A stretch of DNA of 64,000 nucleotides from Azospirillum fermentarium (lineage in GTDB: Bacteria; Pseudomonadota; Alphaproteobacteria; Azospirillales; Azospirillaceae), in the NCBI RefSeq assembly GCF_025961205.1, contig NZ_JAOQNH010000003.1, positions 888,501-952,500 on the forward strand. Direction: 5' to 3'. Each line of letters opens with the position of its first letter. Positions within the stretch are counted from its first letter, which is position 1. Under the pieces are notes generated by a model. That model saw only the letters and a program-made list of their open reading frames with translations, did not search any database and had not been told where the DNA came from. The translations under genes were made by a program, and so were the position numbers. Positions 15,070 to 23,474 of the stretch are shown here, piece after piece.

Positions 15070-16665
15070 ATGAGCCGCACCGACGTTCTCCGGCCGGTCC
15101 TGCAGGCAGTCGCCTCGCCCGGCCGTCTGTTCGTGCCTGTCTTCTGCCTTCTGCTGCTGGCCGCCGCCGCCCCCGTCTTCACCGACGAGATCCCGCCGCT
15201 GGCCGATTACGTCAACCATCTGGGCCGGATGCGGGTCATCGCCGGGATCGGCGGCGACCCGATGCTGGCCCGCCTGTACGAGATCGACTGGGCCATCATC
15301 CCCAATCTGGTGATGGATATCCTGGTGCCGCGGCTGATGCGCGTCACCGACATCTACACGGCGGGACAGTTGTTCGTCTTTGCCACGCTGGCGCTGATGG
15401 CCACCGGGCCGATGGCGGTCCACCGGGCGCTGTACGGACGGGTGTCTCCCTGGCCGATGGTGGTGTTCCCGTTCCTTTATAATGGGATCTTTCTGTTCGG
15501 CTTCATGAACTACCTGTTCGGGGTGGGTGTTGCCACCTGGGCGCTGGCCGGCTGGATCGCGTGGCGGGACCGTTCGCCGCTGTTCCGCGGCACGGTGTCG
15601 GCGGTGGCGGTGCTGGTGCTGTTCGCCTGCCACCTGTTCGCCGTCGGGCTGTACGGGCTGGCGCTGCTGAGCGTGGAGGGGTGGCTGCTGTCGCGGTCGT
15701 GGCACCTGACGCGCACGCCCGCCGGGCGGCGGCGGATCATCGCCGACGTCCTGGCCTTCGGCCTGCCGTTCCTGCCGGTGATCCCGCTGATGCTGGCCAG
15801 CCCGACGCTGGGCCTGTCCACCGAAAACATCTGGGAATCGTCGGGCAAGCTCGACGGGCTGATGTTCATCATCCAGGGTTATTGGGACACCTTCGACCTG
15901 ACGGTGGCGGGGCTGGTGGCCGCGGGCGGCATCTGGGCCGTGCGCCGCAACCTTCTGTCGCTGCACCCCATGGGGCTGGTGTTCCTGGTGCTGGGCACGG
16001 CGGTGTTCATGGCCATGCCGCGCATGCTGTTCGGGTCGTGGGTGGCCGACACCCGGCTGCCGGTGGCGCTGTTGTTCCTGATCGTCGGCTTCGCCCGATT
16101 CGATGCCGGCGACCGGGCGGTGCGCACCGCCTTCTACGCCTTCCTGGTGGGGGTGGCGCTGGTGCGCTTCGTCGATGTGCAGGTGAACTGGCAGGCGCTG
16201 CGCCACGTCAACACCGACATGCAGGAGTCGATGCACCTGATCGACCCCGGCAGCACCGTGCTGGTGGCCCACGCCGACCAGCCGGCGGGCAACGACATGA
16301 CCAACCAGGCGCTGAGCCACGCGCCGTGCATCGCCATGATCGAACGCTCGGCGCTGGTGTCCACGGCGTTCAGCGTGCCGGGCAAGCAGATCCTGTCCAT
16401 CCGCCCGGAATACCGCGGTCTGGTGGACGACAACGACGGCGACCCGCCCACCGTCAGCCAGCTCCTGGCCACGGCGGACGAGGGCGTGCCCGGCCAGCCC
16501 CGCTACTGGGATGCGTGGCCGGTGCGCTACGATTACCTTTACGTTCTGTTCACCGAGGGGAACCCCAACCCCGATCCGGCCCATCTGACCCTGCTGCACC
16601 AGGGGCCGCAGTTCCAGCTCTACAAGGTCCACCCGGACCTGAGCGACCTGCCGGAAAGCGAGTGA
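15070..16665 (+). CDS. Multi-pass membrane protein, unknown function
   Basis: The product (531 aa) is not recognised as a named family. It has about ten hydrophobic helices: one N-terminal (RLFVPVFCLLLLAAAA), then a periplasmic loop with FTDEIPPLADYVNHLGRM, then clusters at roughly residues 100-330 and 340-400. A soluble C-terminal domain of about 150 residues follows, containing LIDPGSTVLVAHADQPAG. An acidic/His loop after the first helix plus many helices and a soluble tail resembles lipid-linked GT-C glycosyltransferases, but this is only an architectural analogy. The ATG at 15070 opens a normal first helix; the frame continues upstream without coding character. It is divergent from rpsB and convergent, 9 bp apart, with the antitoxin gene. 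Confidence 0.8.
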   Translation: MSRTDVLRPVLQAVASPGRLFVPVFCLLLLAAAAPVFTDEIPPLADYVNHLGRMRVIAGIGGDPMLARLYEIDWAIIPNLVMDILVPRLMRVTDIYTAGQLFVFATLALMATGPMAVHRALYGRVSPWPMVVFPFLYNGIFLFGFMNYLFGVGVATWALAGWIAWRDRSPLFRGTVSAVAVLVLFACHLFAVGLYGLALLSVEGWLLSRSWHLTRTPAGRRRIIADVLAFGLPFLPVIPLMLASPTLGLSTENIWESSGKLDGLMFIIQGYWDTFDLTVAGLVAAGGIWAVRRNLLSLHPMGLVFLVLGTAVFMAMPRMLFGSWVADTRLPVALLFLIVGFARFDAGDRAVRTAFYAFLVGVALVRFVDVQVNWQALRHVNTDMQESMHLIDPGSTVLVAHADQPAGNDMTNQALSHAPCIAMIERSALVSTAFSVPGKQILSIRPEYRGLVDDNDGDPPTVSQLLATADEGVPGQPRYWDAWPVRYDYLYVLFTEGNPNPDPAHLTLLHQGPQFQLYKVHPDLSDLPESE

Positions 16666-16674
16666 GCAAACGGG

Positions 16675-17037
16675 CTATGCTGCGTGTGGAGTGACGGAGA
16701 TCGACGTCTGGATCTCGTCGTAACCGGCGCGCAGCATCCCATCCTCACGCTCGATCAGCCCCACCGCCTCCAGGGCTGTCACATCCTCGTGAACCCGCTT
16801 GACGTCCCGCCCCAGACTGCGCGCCAGGGCGCGGATGCTGGGGGAGGGGTTGCCGTGCAGATGGCACAGAAGGGCATGGCGCCGATCGGTCATCACCGAC
16901 GCCAAGGATGACCACGTGAGAAAGGTGACGGTATCCCGCGGCTCGACGGCCTCCCCCCGTTCGGCCCGTTTCCACGCCTCGGCCACACGGGCGGCGGCAT
17001 CGCGCAAGCTGCCGCCGACAACGATGGATTTCTTCAT
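16675..17037 (-). CDS. TumA-type antitoxin, winged-helix DNA-binding protein
   Basis: This 120-residue protein resembles the HVO_A0114-family DNA-binding proteins that pair with TumE toxins. The first half has AEAWKRAERGEAVEPRDTVT followed by FLTWSSLASVMTDRRHALL. A helix-turn-helix follows, with PSIRALARSLGRDVKRVHED and the wing VTALEAVGLIEREDG. Its start overlaps the toxin stop by ATGA, so it is translated second from the same message. It probably neutralises the toxin and represses the pair through the palindrome over the toxin start. Family assignment is from motif recognition; activity is inferred. Confidence 0.8.
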   Translation of the reverse strand: MKKSIVVGGSLRDAAARVAEAWKRAERGEAVEPRDTVTFLTWSSLASVMTDRRHALLCHLHGNPSPSIRALARSLGRDVKRVHEDVTALEAVGLIEREDGMLRAGYDEIQTSISVTPHAA

Positions 17038-17321
17038 CGGCCCCTCCTGTACTCTTCAACGTCGGAAACGAACCGTTCCAACAGATCGTCCACCGACTGA
17101 AAGACGAACGGTTCCTCCCCGTCCACCGTGTGCCGGTGATCGCCCTTTCCACGCTCGTTGTCGTACCCCAGAACCCGCGTTCCGCCGGACACATAGACGA
17201 AACGGTATTTGAAGCCATGGGTGGTTGGCGGCACCGGGTCGGGCACACGCCACACCACCATTTCGGCCAAGTCGCCGTCGGGGTACGAAACACGTTCGCG
17301 AATCAGCAGCACGGCCTTCAT
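17034..17321 (-). CDS. TumE-family toxin of a type II toxin-antitoxin pair
   Basis: This 95-residue protein matches the TumE (DUF6516) family by its conserved blocks: AEMVVWRVPDPVPPTTHGFKYRF, the charged motif VLGYDNERGKGDHRH and the C-terminal FVFQSVDDLLERFVSDVEE. The family is annotated as the toxin partner of HVO_A0114-type antitoxins, which is the neighbour here. The biochemical target is not established to my knowledge; the His/Arg/Asp-rich GDHRH centre could be a nuclease site, but that is inference. The gene precedes the antitoxin gene, and its ATG lies at the edge of an inverted repeat. Confidence 0.8.
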   Translation of the reverse strand: MKAVLLIRERVSYPDGDLAEMVVWRVPDPVPPTTHGFKYRFVYVSGGTRVLGYDNERGKGDHRHTVDGEEPFVFQSVDDLLERFVSDVEEYRRGR

Positions 17322-17357
17322 GATGGCGTATCATGCCATCACGGTGAACCGCCATCA
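17321..17357 (-). promoter_or_regulatory. Candidate operator of the toxin-antitoxin pair
   Basis: TGATGGC at 17321-17327 and GCCATCA at 17335-17341 form an inverted repeat with a 7-bp spacer touching the toxin start codon. GCCATCA is repeated at 17351-17357. Spaced half-sites next to the start of a toxin-antitoxin operon are typical of autoregulation by the antitoxin; binding has not been shown. Confidence 0.45.
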
Positions 17358-17449
17358 ACACCCTCCCCCACGTGGCGGATGACGGGACGGCACCGGGTCT
17401 GGAATACTGCGCCGGCCATACCGTCCGCCCACCCGACAGGACCGCCGCC

Positions 17450-18439
17450 ATGAGCCAGACCGAACATCCCTTCGCCCCGTACGTCCGCATCCTCGGCAAG
17501 GGGCCGACCCTGTCCCGCTCGCTGACGCTGGAGGAGACGGAGGCCGCGGTGGGCATGATCCTGCGCGGGGAGGTGGAGCCGATCCAGCTTGGCGCCTTCC
17601 TCTGCCTGATCCGGGTGAAGACCGAAACGCCCGACGAGCTGGCCGGTTTCACCCGCGCCTGCCGCAACGCCCTTCCCCTGCCCGCCGAACGCCCGGCGGT
17701 GGCTCTGGATTGGCCGGCCTATGCCGGGAAATCGCGGCGGCTGCCGTGGTTCATCCTGTCGGCGCTGCTGCTGGCACGCCACGGGGTGACGGTGTTCATG
17801 CACGGCACCGACGGCCACACCGCCGGGCGCCTGTTCACCGGCGCGGCATTGGAAGCGCTCGGCATCGCCCCGGCGGAGTCGCTGGAGGATGCGGCGGTGC
17901 GGCTGCGGCGGGACCGTTTCGCCTATCTGCCGCTGGCCCGGCTCAGCCCGGCCATGCAGGGGATCATCGGGCTGAAAAAGGTGCTGGGCCTGCGCAACCC
18001 CATGCACACGGTGGCGCGGATGCTCAACCCGTTCGACGCGCCGTGCCAGATCATGGGGGTGGCCCATCCCCCCTACCGCGACGCCCACCAGAAGGCCGCC
18101 GCCCTGCTGGGCCAGCCGCGGCTGGCGGTGTTCAAGGGCGAAGGGGGCGAGGCCGAACGGCGCCCGGAAAAGCCGTGCGAGGTGCTGACCGTCACGAATG
18201 GCGCCTTGGGGAGCACGGTGTGGGCACCGATGGCCCAGACACCCGCCGTGCGTCACGACACGGTGATGGATCTGGGCCGTTTCCGCGCCGTGTGGACGGG
18301 AGAGGCACGGGACGAAGAAGGCGAGGCGGTGGTGATCGCCACCGCCGCCGTCGCCTTGGTTCTGTTGGGGCGGGCGGCAGGCCAAGAGGAGGCCGAGGCG
18401 CTGGCGCGGGCTTTGTGGGAGAGCCGGCACGCCGGATGA
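17450..18439 (+). CDS. TrpD2/YbiB-like glycosyl (phosphoribosyl) transferase-family protein
   Basis: The product (329 aa) has the fold of anthranilate phosphoribosyltransferases: an N-terminal helical domain (LTLEETEAAVGMILRGEVEPIQLGAFL) and a PRPP-type domain. The phosphate/glycine loop of true TrpD (GTGGD) is replaced by GKSRRLPW near residue 85, so TrpD activity is unlikely. This matches the YbiB/TrpD2 group, some of which bind nucleic acid. The ATG at 17450 follows a weak ribosome site and is preferred over an upstream in-frame ATG whose leader is not conserved. It converges on napC across the structured repeat. A role beside nitrate reductase is not known. Confidence 0.78.
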   Translation: MSQTEHPFAPYVRILGKGPTLSRSLTLEETEAAVGMILRGEVEPIQLGAFLCLIRVKTETPDELAGFTRACRNALPLPAERPAVALDWPAYAGKSRRLPWFILSALLLARHGVTVFMHGTDGHTAGRLFTGAALEALGIAPAESLEDAAVRLRRDRFAYLPLARLSPAMQGIIGLKKVLGLRNPMHTVARMLNPFDAPCQIMGVAHPPYRDAHQKAAALLGQPRLAVFKGEGGEAERRPEKPCEVLTVTNGALGSTVWAPMAQTPAVRHDTVMDLGRFRAVWTGEARDEEGEAVVIATAAVALVLLGRAAGQEEAEALARALWESRHAG

Positions 18440-18440
18440 T

Positions 18441-18558
18441 TGGGCTACCGCCCAAACCCGTTCGGGGCGATGCCCCGAACCCCCTTTTCTTTTATCTATA
18501 AAAAAGGGGGAGGCTTGGAGGCGTCCGCCTCCAAACGGGGTCGGGGCGGTAGCCCCGC
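18441..18558. repeat. Structured intergenic repeat, copy 2
   Basis: This block is nearly identical to 631-748 and again fills the gap between convergent genes. Here GGGCTACCGCCC at the left end is exactly complementary to GGGCGGTAGCCC at the right end, so the whole element can fold. Inside are TTCGGGGC/GCCCCGAA and TTGGAGGC/GCCTCCAA. Relative to copy 1 the first stem carries a paired T-A to C-G change. It probably terminates transcription from both sides. Confidence 0.75.
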
Positions 18559-18560
18559 GC

Positions 18561-19229
18561 TCACTCCGGCGCCGCGGCCAGCCAATGCCCCAGGGTTCCC
18601 CGCGGGGTTGCCGCCGCCTCGCTCCAGCCGGGCGGGACGCCGTTCATGTCGGGCAACTGGTGGGCGATGCCCTTGTGGCAGTCGATGCAGGTGCGCTGCC
18701 CGGTGAACAGGTACTGCTGGTGGATGCGGGCCGCCCGCGCCCCCTGTTTGGTGATGTCCATGGATTCCGCCGAATGGCAGTTGCGGCATTCCAGGGAATC
18801 GTTGGCCTTCAGCCGCGCCCATTCGTGCTCGGCCAATTCGCGGCGCTTGGCGACGAACTTGTCGCGGGTGTCGATGGTGCCGAAGATCTTGCCCCACACC
18901 TCCTTCGAGGCCTGCATCTTGCGGGCGATCTTGTCGGTCCAGGGGTGGGGCACGTGGCAGTCGGGGCAGGTGGCCCGCACGCCCGAGCGGTTGGTGAAGT
19001 GAATGGTGGTCTTCAGCTCCTCATAGGGGTTGTTCTTCATCTCGTGGCAACTGATGCAGAAGGCTTCCCGGTTGGTGGCCTCCAGCGCCGTGTTGAAGCC
19101 GCCCCAGAAGATCACCCCCGCCGCAAAGCCGCCCAGCGTCAGGAACCCCAGGCTGAGCGTGCGGGCCGGGCCGGCAATGATCCGCCAGGGCCGCACAAGG
19201 AATCCCGGCAGTCTCCCCAACGGTCTCAT
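18561..19229 (-). CDS. napC: Tetraheme cytochrome c NapC (quinol dehydrogenase)
   Basis: NapC (222 aa) is a membrane-anchored NapC/NirT cytochrome that takes electrons from quinol and passes them to NapB/NapA in the periplasm. One N-terminal membrane helix (about residues 22-45, LSLGFLTLGGFAAGVIFWGG) is followed by four CxxCH haem sites: CISCH, CPDCH, CRNCH and CIDCH. The Met/His ligands of the family are nearby (HEMKNNPYEELKTTIHF). The ATG overlaps the napB stop by ATGA. It is the last gene of the nap operon and runs into the structured repeat. Confidence 0.97.
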   Translation of the reverse strand: MRPLGRLPGFLVRPWRIIAGPARTLSLGFLTLGGFAAGVIFWGGFNTALEATNREAFCISCHEMKNNPYEELKTTIHFTNRSGVRATCPDCHVPHPWTDKIARKMQASKEVWGKIFGTIDTRDKFVAKRRELAEHEWARLKANDSLECRNCHSAESMDITKQGARAARIHQQYLFTGQRTCIDCHKGIAHQLPDMNGVPPGWSEAAATPRGTLGHWLAAAPE

Positions 19230-19705
19230 GGCAGCCCCCCGCCGGGGGCGGGCCGGCTCAGCATGCTGTCGATGTCGGTGAAGGTGTTGGGCACCAGCGG
19301 CTGGGCCACCGTCTGCGGCACGTGGCATTGCAGGCAGAAATACCGCCGCGGCGATACCCCGCCCAGCGTCTGTCCCGCGCGGTCAACATAATGGGTGATG
19401 CTGATCATGGGGGCCTGCGACGCCGCCGTGTACTGGCGGCTGTGGCAGGTCAGGCAGCGGTTGGCGTTGATGGTGATCTGGTAATCGCGGATGTTGTGCG
19501 GAATCACCGGCGGCTGCTCGGGATAATTGCGGGCGACCCGGCGGTCGTCGGTTACGTCCGCCGGCACCGGCGGCGCCGGGTTGACGTCGGTGAAGGCCAC
19601 CGGCGGGCGGAACGGGTCGTCACGCTGGGGCGTGGTCTGAGCCGTCAGCAGGGCCGGCGCGAGGAACGGCAGGACCGCAAACGCGGCATACAGGAACGGG
19701 CGCAT
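19226..19705 (-). CDS. napB: Diheme cytochrome c NapB, electron-transfer subunit of periplasmic nitrate reductase
   Basis: NapB (159 aa) relays electrons from NapC to NapA. It has a signal peptide (MRPFLYAAFAVLPFLAPALL, cleaved after about TAQ), a proline-rich N-terminal arm that wraps around NapA, and two haem sites, CLTCH and CLQCH. PPVIPHNIRDYQITINANRC and APMISITHYVDRAGQ, with axial-ligand His residues, also match the family. The ATG at 19705 follows GAGG nine bases upstream. It lies 20 bp after napA. Confidence 0.96.
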   Translation of the reverse strand: MRPFLYAAFAVLPFLAPALLTAQTTPQRDDPFRPPVAFTDVNPAPPVPADVTDDRRVARNYPEQPPVIPHNIRDYQITINANRCLTCHSRQYTAASQAPMISITHYVDRAGQTLGGVSPRRYFCLQCHVPQTVAQPLVPNTFTDIDSMLSRPAPGGGLP

Positions 19706-19725
19706 GATGATGATCCTCCCCCTCG

Positions 19726-22218
19726 TCAGACCGGCACCACCTTGACGGCGCATTTCTTGAAATCGGTCTGCTTGCTGATCGGGTCGGTGGCGTCCAGCGT
19801 GCATTTGTTGATCAGGCGCGCGGAATCGAACCACGGCACGAAGACCACCCCGCGTGGCGGCTTGTTGCGCCCGCGGGTTTCGACGCGGGTGCGGATCTCG
19901 CCGCGGCGGGACACCACCGTGACCTCCGATCCGCGGCGCAGGCCGCGGGCCTGGGCGTCGTCGGGGTGCATGAACACCATGGCCATGGGCATGGCACGGT
20001 AAAGTTCGGGCACCCGCATGGTCATGGACCCGGAATGCCAGTGTTCCAGCACCCGGCCCGTCACCAGCCACAGGTCGAAATCCTTGTCCGGCGATTCCGC
20101 CGGCGGTTCATAGGGGAAGGCGAAGATGTTCGCCTTGCCGTCGGGATTGCCGTAGAATTTGACCCCCTCCCCCGCCGGAACGAAGGGGTCCAGCCCCTCG
20201 CGGTAGCGCCAGCGGGTTTCCTGCCCGTTCACCACCGGCCAGCGCAGGCCGCGCACCTCGTGATAGGTGTCGAAGGGCGCCAGGTCATGGCCGTGGCCGC
20301 GCCCGAAATCGGCGTATTCCTCGAACAGCCCCTTTTGCACGTAAAAGCCGAAATCCCTCGATTCATGGTTCCCGTACTGGGGGTTGAGTTCGGAGACGGG
20401 GAAACGGTCCACGGTGCCGTTGCGGAACAGCACGTCGAACAGCGTCTTGCCGCGGTAGCCGGGGTTGGCGTCCAGGATCTCCTTGGGCCACACCTCGTCG
20501 GTGGTGAAGCGCTTGGAGAATTCCATGATCTGCCACAGGTCCGACCGCGCCTCGCCGGGGGCGTTCACGAGCTGGTGCCAGAAATGGGTGCGGCGCTCGG
20601 CGTTGCCATAGGCGCCCTCCTTCTCCACCCACATGGCGGCGGGCAGGATCAGGTCGGCGGCCGACGCGGTGACCGTGGGATAGGCGTCCGACACCACGAT
20701 GAAATTGTCGGGGTTGCGGTAGCCGGGATAGGTCTCGTTGTTGGTGTTGGGGGCCGCCTGAAGGTTGTTGTTCACCTGGATCCAGAAGGCGTTGAGCTTC
20801 CCGTCGCGCAGCATGCGGTCCATCAGCACCGCGTGATAGCCGATCTTGGCCGGCAGCAGCCCCTCGGGCAGCTTCCACGCCTTTTCGGCGTGGGCGCGGT
20901 GGGTGGGGTTGGCCACCTGCATGTCGGCCGGCAGGCGGTGGGAGAAGGTGCCCACCTCCCGCGCGGTGCCGCAGGCCGACGGCTGGCCGGTCAGGGAGAA
21001 CGGGCTGTTGCCCGGCTCGGAGATTTTTCCGGTCAGCAGATGGATGTTGTAGACCATATGGTTGACCCACACGCCGCGCACGTGTTGGTTGAACCCCATG
21101 GTCCACAGCGACATGACCTTGGTCTTGGGATCGGCGTAGAGTTCGGCCAGGGCCAGCAGCCGTTCCTTCGGTATCCCGGTCAGTTCGGCGGTCTTCTCCA
21201 CCGTGTATTCGCTGACGAAGGCGGCGAAGGCATCGAAGTCGATGGGTTTGGAATCGGTGGGATCCTTGGCGTTGGCCGCCCGCACCTCCAGCACGTGCTC
21301 GGGCCGCAGGCCATAACCGATGTCCTTCTGCCCCAGGCGGAAATTGCAGTGTTTGGCCACGAAGTCCCGGTTCACCCGGCCGGTCTGGATGATGTGGTTG
21401 GCGATGAAATTCAGGACAGCCAGATCCGTTCCCGGCACGAAGACCATGGGGATGTCGGCCAGCTCGAAACTGCGGTGTTCGAAGGTGGACAGCACCGCCA
21501 CCTTGACGTGTGTGTGGGACAGCCGGCGGTCGGTGATACGGGTCCACAGGATGGGGTGCATCTCCGCCATGTTGGAGCCCCAGAGCACGAAGGCGTCGGC
21601 GTGCTCGAAGTCGTCATAGCAGCCCATCGGCTCGTCCATGCCGAAGGTGCGGATGAAGGCCACCGCCGCCGAGGCCATGCAGTGGCGGGCGTTGGGGTCC
21701 AGGTTGTTGGTGCGGAAGCCGGCGCGCATCAGCTTGGACGCGGCATACCCCTCCCAGATGGTCCATTGGCCGGAGCCGAACATGCCCACGGCATCCGGCC
21801 CCTTCTCCTTCAGCACCCGCTTCCACTGGCGGGCCATCTCGTCGAAGGCACGGTCCCACGACACCGGCTGGAACTCGCCGTCCTTGTGGTACTGTCCGTC
21901 GCGCATGCGCAGCAGCGGCTGGGTCAGCCGGTCCTGACCGTACATGATCTTGGACAGGAAATAGCCCTTCACGCAGTTCAGGCCGCGGTTGACCTCCGCC
22001 TGCATGTCGCCGTGGGTGGCGACCACGCGGTCGTTCTTGACCGCCACCATCACGCCGCAGCCGGTGCCGCAGAAACGGCACGGCGCCTTCGACCATGTGA
22101 GCGCCGCATCCTCGCCCGCGACCGCCGATGTCTGGGCCAGCGCCGGAAGGCTGATGCCGCCCGCCGCCGCCGCCGCCGCCACGGCCTGGGACTTCAGGAA
22201 ATCCCGCCGATCCATCAT
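19726..22218 (-). CDS. napA: Periplasmic nitrate reductase catalytic subunit NapA
   Basis: NapA (830 aa) reduces nitrate to nitrite in the periplasm with a bis-MGD molybdenum cofactor and one [4Fe-4S] cluster. The N-terminus is a Tat signal (DRRDFLKSQAVAAAAAAGG). The cluster cysteines are C47, C50, C54 and C82 (CRFCGTGCG and NRGLNCVKGYF). The Mo-ligand Cys is in NARHCMASAAVAF. The C-terminal domain carries the MGD-binding motifs HWHSGSMTMRVPEL and VFVPWFDSARLINKCTLDATD. It is full length. The downstream order napA-napB-napC and upstream napD complete a standard operon. Confidence 0.98.
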   Translation of the reverse strand: MMDRRDFLKSQAVAAAAAAGGISLPALAQTSAVAGEDAALTWSKAPCRFCGTGCGVMVAVKNDRVVATHGDMQAEVNRGLNCVKGYFLSKIMYGQDRLTQPLLRMRDGQYHKDGEFQPVSWDRAFDEMARQWKRVLKEKGPDAVGMFGSGQWTIWEGYAASKLMRAGFRTNNLDPNARHCMASAAVAFIRTFGMDEPMGCYDDFEHADAFVLWGSNMAEMHPILWTRITDRRLSHTHVKVAVLSTFEHRSFELADIPMVFVPGTDLAVLNFIANHIIQTGRVNRDFVAKHCNFRLGQKDIGYGLRPEHVLEVRAANAKDPTDSKPIDFDAFAAFVSEYTVEKTAELTGIPKERLLALAELYADPKTKVMSLWTMGFNQHVRGVWVNHMVYNIHLLTGKISEPGNSPFSLTGQPSACGTAREVGTFSHRLPADMQVANPTHRAHAEKAWKLPEGLLPAKIGYHAVLMDRMLRDGKLNAFWIQVNNNLQAAPNTNNETYPGYRNPDNFIVVSDAYPTVTASAADLILPAAMWVEKEGAYGNAERRTHFWHQLVNAPGEARSDLWQIMEFSKRFTTDEVWPKEILDANPGYRGKTLFDVLFRNGTVDRFPVSELNPQYGNHESRDFGFYVQKGLFEEYADFGRGHGHDLAPFDTYHEVRGLRWPVVNGQETRWRYREGLDPFVPAGEGVKFYGNPDGKANIFAFPYEPPAESPDKDFDLWLVTGRVLEHWHSGSMTMRVPELYRAMPMAMVFMHPDDAQARGLRRGSEVTVVSRRGEIRTRVETRGRNKPPRGVVFVPWFDSARLINKCTLDATDPISKQTDFKKCAVKVVPV

Positions 22219-22260
22219 GGGGACGTTTCCTTTCCTTGTTCGATTGTCTGTGGCGGCCCG

Positions 22261-22536
22261 TCAGGCCGCGTCCATGTGGTGAAACACCATCACCGCCGAC
22301 AGCACGCCGGGCATCAGGTGGATGGCGGTCATGCGCTCGGCGATCCAGCCCTCGTGCGGGCCTTCCAGGGTCACCACCAGCTTGGAATCCTGCTCCAGAT
22401 GCACTTCCACCCCGTCCAGGGCGGCCAGGGCGGCACGCACCCCGTCCACCATGCCGGGCCGCACATGGACCAGAAGGGAGGCCAGATGGATTTCCGCCGC
22501 CGCCTGGGGGATCGGGGGAACCGGGTCGATCGTCAT
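22261..22536 (-). CDS. napD: NapD chaperone for NapA
   Basis: NapD (91 aa) binds the twin-arginine signal of NapA during cofactor loading in the cytoplasm. The small ferredoxin-like fold is visible as EIHLASLLVHVRPGMVDGVR, then EVHLEQDSKLVVTLEGP, and finally MTAIHLMPGVLSAVMVFHH. The Cys or Ser-Ser-like beginning varies in the family. The start ATG at 22536 overlaps the napF stop by ATGA, and napA follows after 42 bp. Confidence 0.93.
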   Translation of the reverse strand: MTIDPVPPIPQAAAEIHLASLLVHVRPGMVDGVRAALAALDGVEVHLEQDSKLVVTLEGPHEGWIAERMTAIHLMPGVLSAVMVFHHMDAA

Positions 22537-23063
22537 CGTGCGAACCCCTCTTTCTGAACGGCCCGCACGGTCACCGCACCGGCGGGACAGGCGGACACGC
22601 AGGCCCCGCAGCCGGAGCAGGCATCCTGCTCCACCACAGGCAGCGCCGCCCCGCCGGGGGCGAGCCGGAAACGGATGGCCGATTGCGGGCAGACATCGCC
22701 GCAACTGCGGCAGAACACCCGCTGCACGGAGAAACAGGCCGGCTCGGCAATGAGCGCGGCCAGATCCCACGGCGCCCGCACCGCCCCTGTGGCCGGATCG
22801 GTCCGCTGGAACACCGGGTGGGAACAGGCATCGGCGCAGGCACCGCAAAAGCTGCATTCTCCCCGGCGGAAATCCACCACCGGAAAGCCGCCGTCCCCGA
22901 TGGCCACGATGCCTTCGGGGCAGGCGGGAACGCAGGCGTTGCAGCGCGTGCAGGCGGCGGTAAAGCGCGTCTCAACCGCCCAGGGCGGCCGGATGGGGGA
23001 TGGTCCGGGGCGGGGCCGCCCGCGCAAGAAGGCACGGCGGCCCGAATCCACGTCGTCGGGCAT
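22533..23063 (-). CDS. napF: Ferredoxin-type protein NapF
   Basis: NapF (176 aa) is a cytoplasmic iron-sulfur protein linked to NapA maturation. It carries four cysteine clusters suited to [4Fe-4S] binding: CTRCNACVPACP, CSFCGACADACS, CRSCGDVCPQ and CSGCGACVSACP. The Arg-rich N-terminus (GRRAFLRGR) also fits NapF. The start ATG at 23063 comes just after napE and gives the typical length; the upstream open frame continues through napE and is not coding. Confidence 0.93.
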   Translation of the reverse strand: MPDDVDSGRRAFLRGRPRPGPSPIRPPWAVETRFTAACTRCNACVPACPEGIVAIGDGGFPVVDFRRGECSFCGACADACSHPVFQRTDPATGAVRAPWDLAALIAEPACFSVQRVFCRSCGDVCPQSAIRFRLAPGGAALPVVEQDACSGCGACVSACPAGAVTVRAVQKEGFAR

Positions 23064-23080
23064 GGTGGCGCACCTCCCCG

Positions 23081-23290
23081 TCAGACCGGCGGCGGTCCCG
23101 GCGGGCCGAAGATCATCTGCCCGATCCACACGGCAAAGCCATAGCCGCCCACCACCGCCACCGCCAGAAACGGCCAGATGACGAAGGCCAGCAGCACGAA
23201 CATGGACAGCTCCCGCCGCCGGTCGCCCGGTTGGGGAGACAGCGCCGAAGGGGGTACACCATTTGGGTGATGAGGAGAGGCTGTTTTCAT
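23081..23290 (-). CDS. napE: Small membrane protein NapE
   Basis: NapE (69 aa) is a single-pass inner-membrane protein of unknown exact role found at the head of alphaproteobacterial nap operons. A basic, proline-containing N-terminus ends in RRRELSMF and is followed by the membrane helix VLLAFVIWPFLAVAVVGGYG and the conserved GFAVWIGQMIFGPPGPP. The ATG at 23290 is preferred; a GTG nine bases upstream is possible. It is the promoter-proximal gene of napEFDABC. Confidence 0.88.
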   Translation of the reverse strand: MKTASPHHPNGVPPSALSPQPGDRRRELSMFVLLAFVIWPFLAVAVVGGYGFAVWIGQMIFGPPGPPPV

Positions 23291-23474
23291 GACGCCCACC
23301 GCACTCTGATGAAATTACAACCAACGGCACGCCTAAAGCGTGCGCGAATGGCTGTATTCTGACCAGAACCACTTTAGGAATAAGCCGAATAGGATCGTTT
23401 TTCCAGCCCAAACAATACTTTCATAAAGAAAGCTGCATTTCGATCATGTTCGAAATTATTCTGAATTCTGCGTT

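Noticed and set aside
19966..22557. 863-codon plus-strand frame opposite napA
   Set aside because: Antisense to NapA, whose cofactor and cluster motifs are complete; no independent coding signal.
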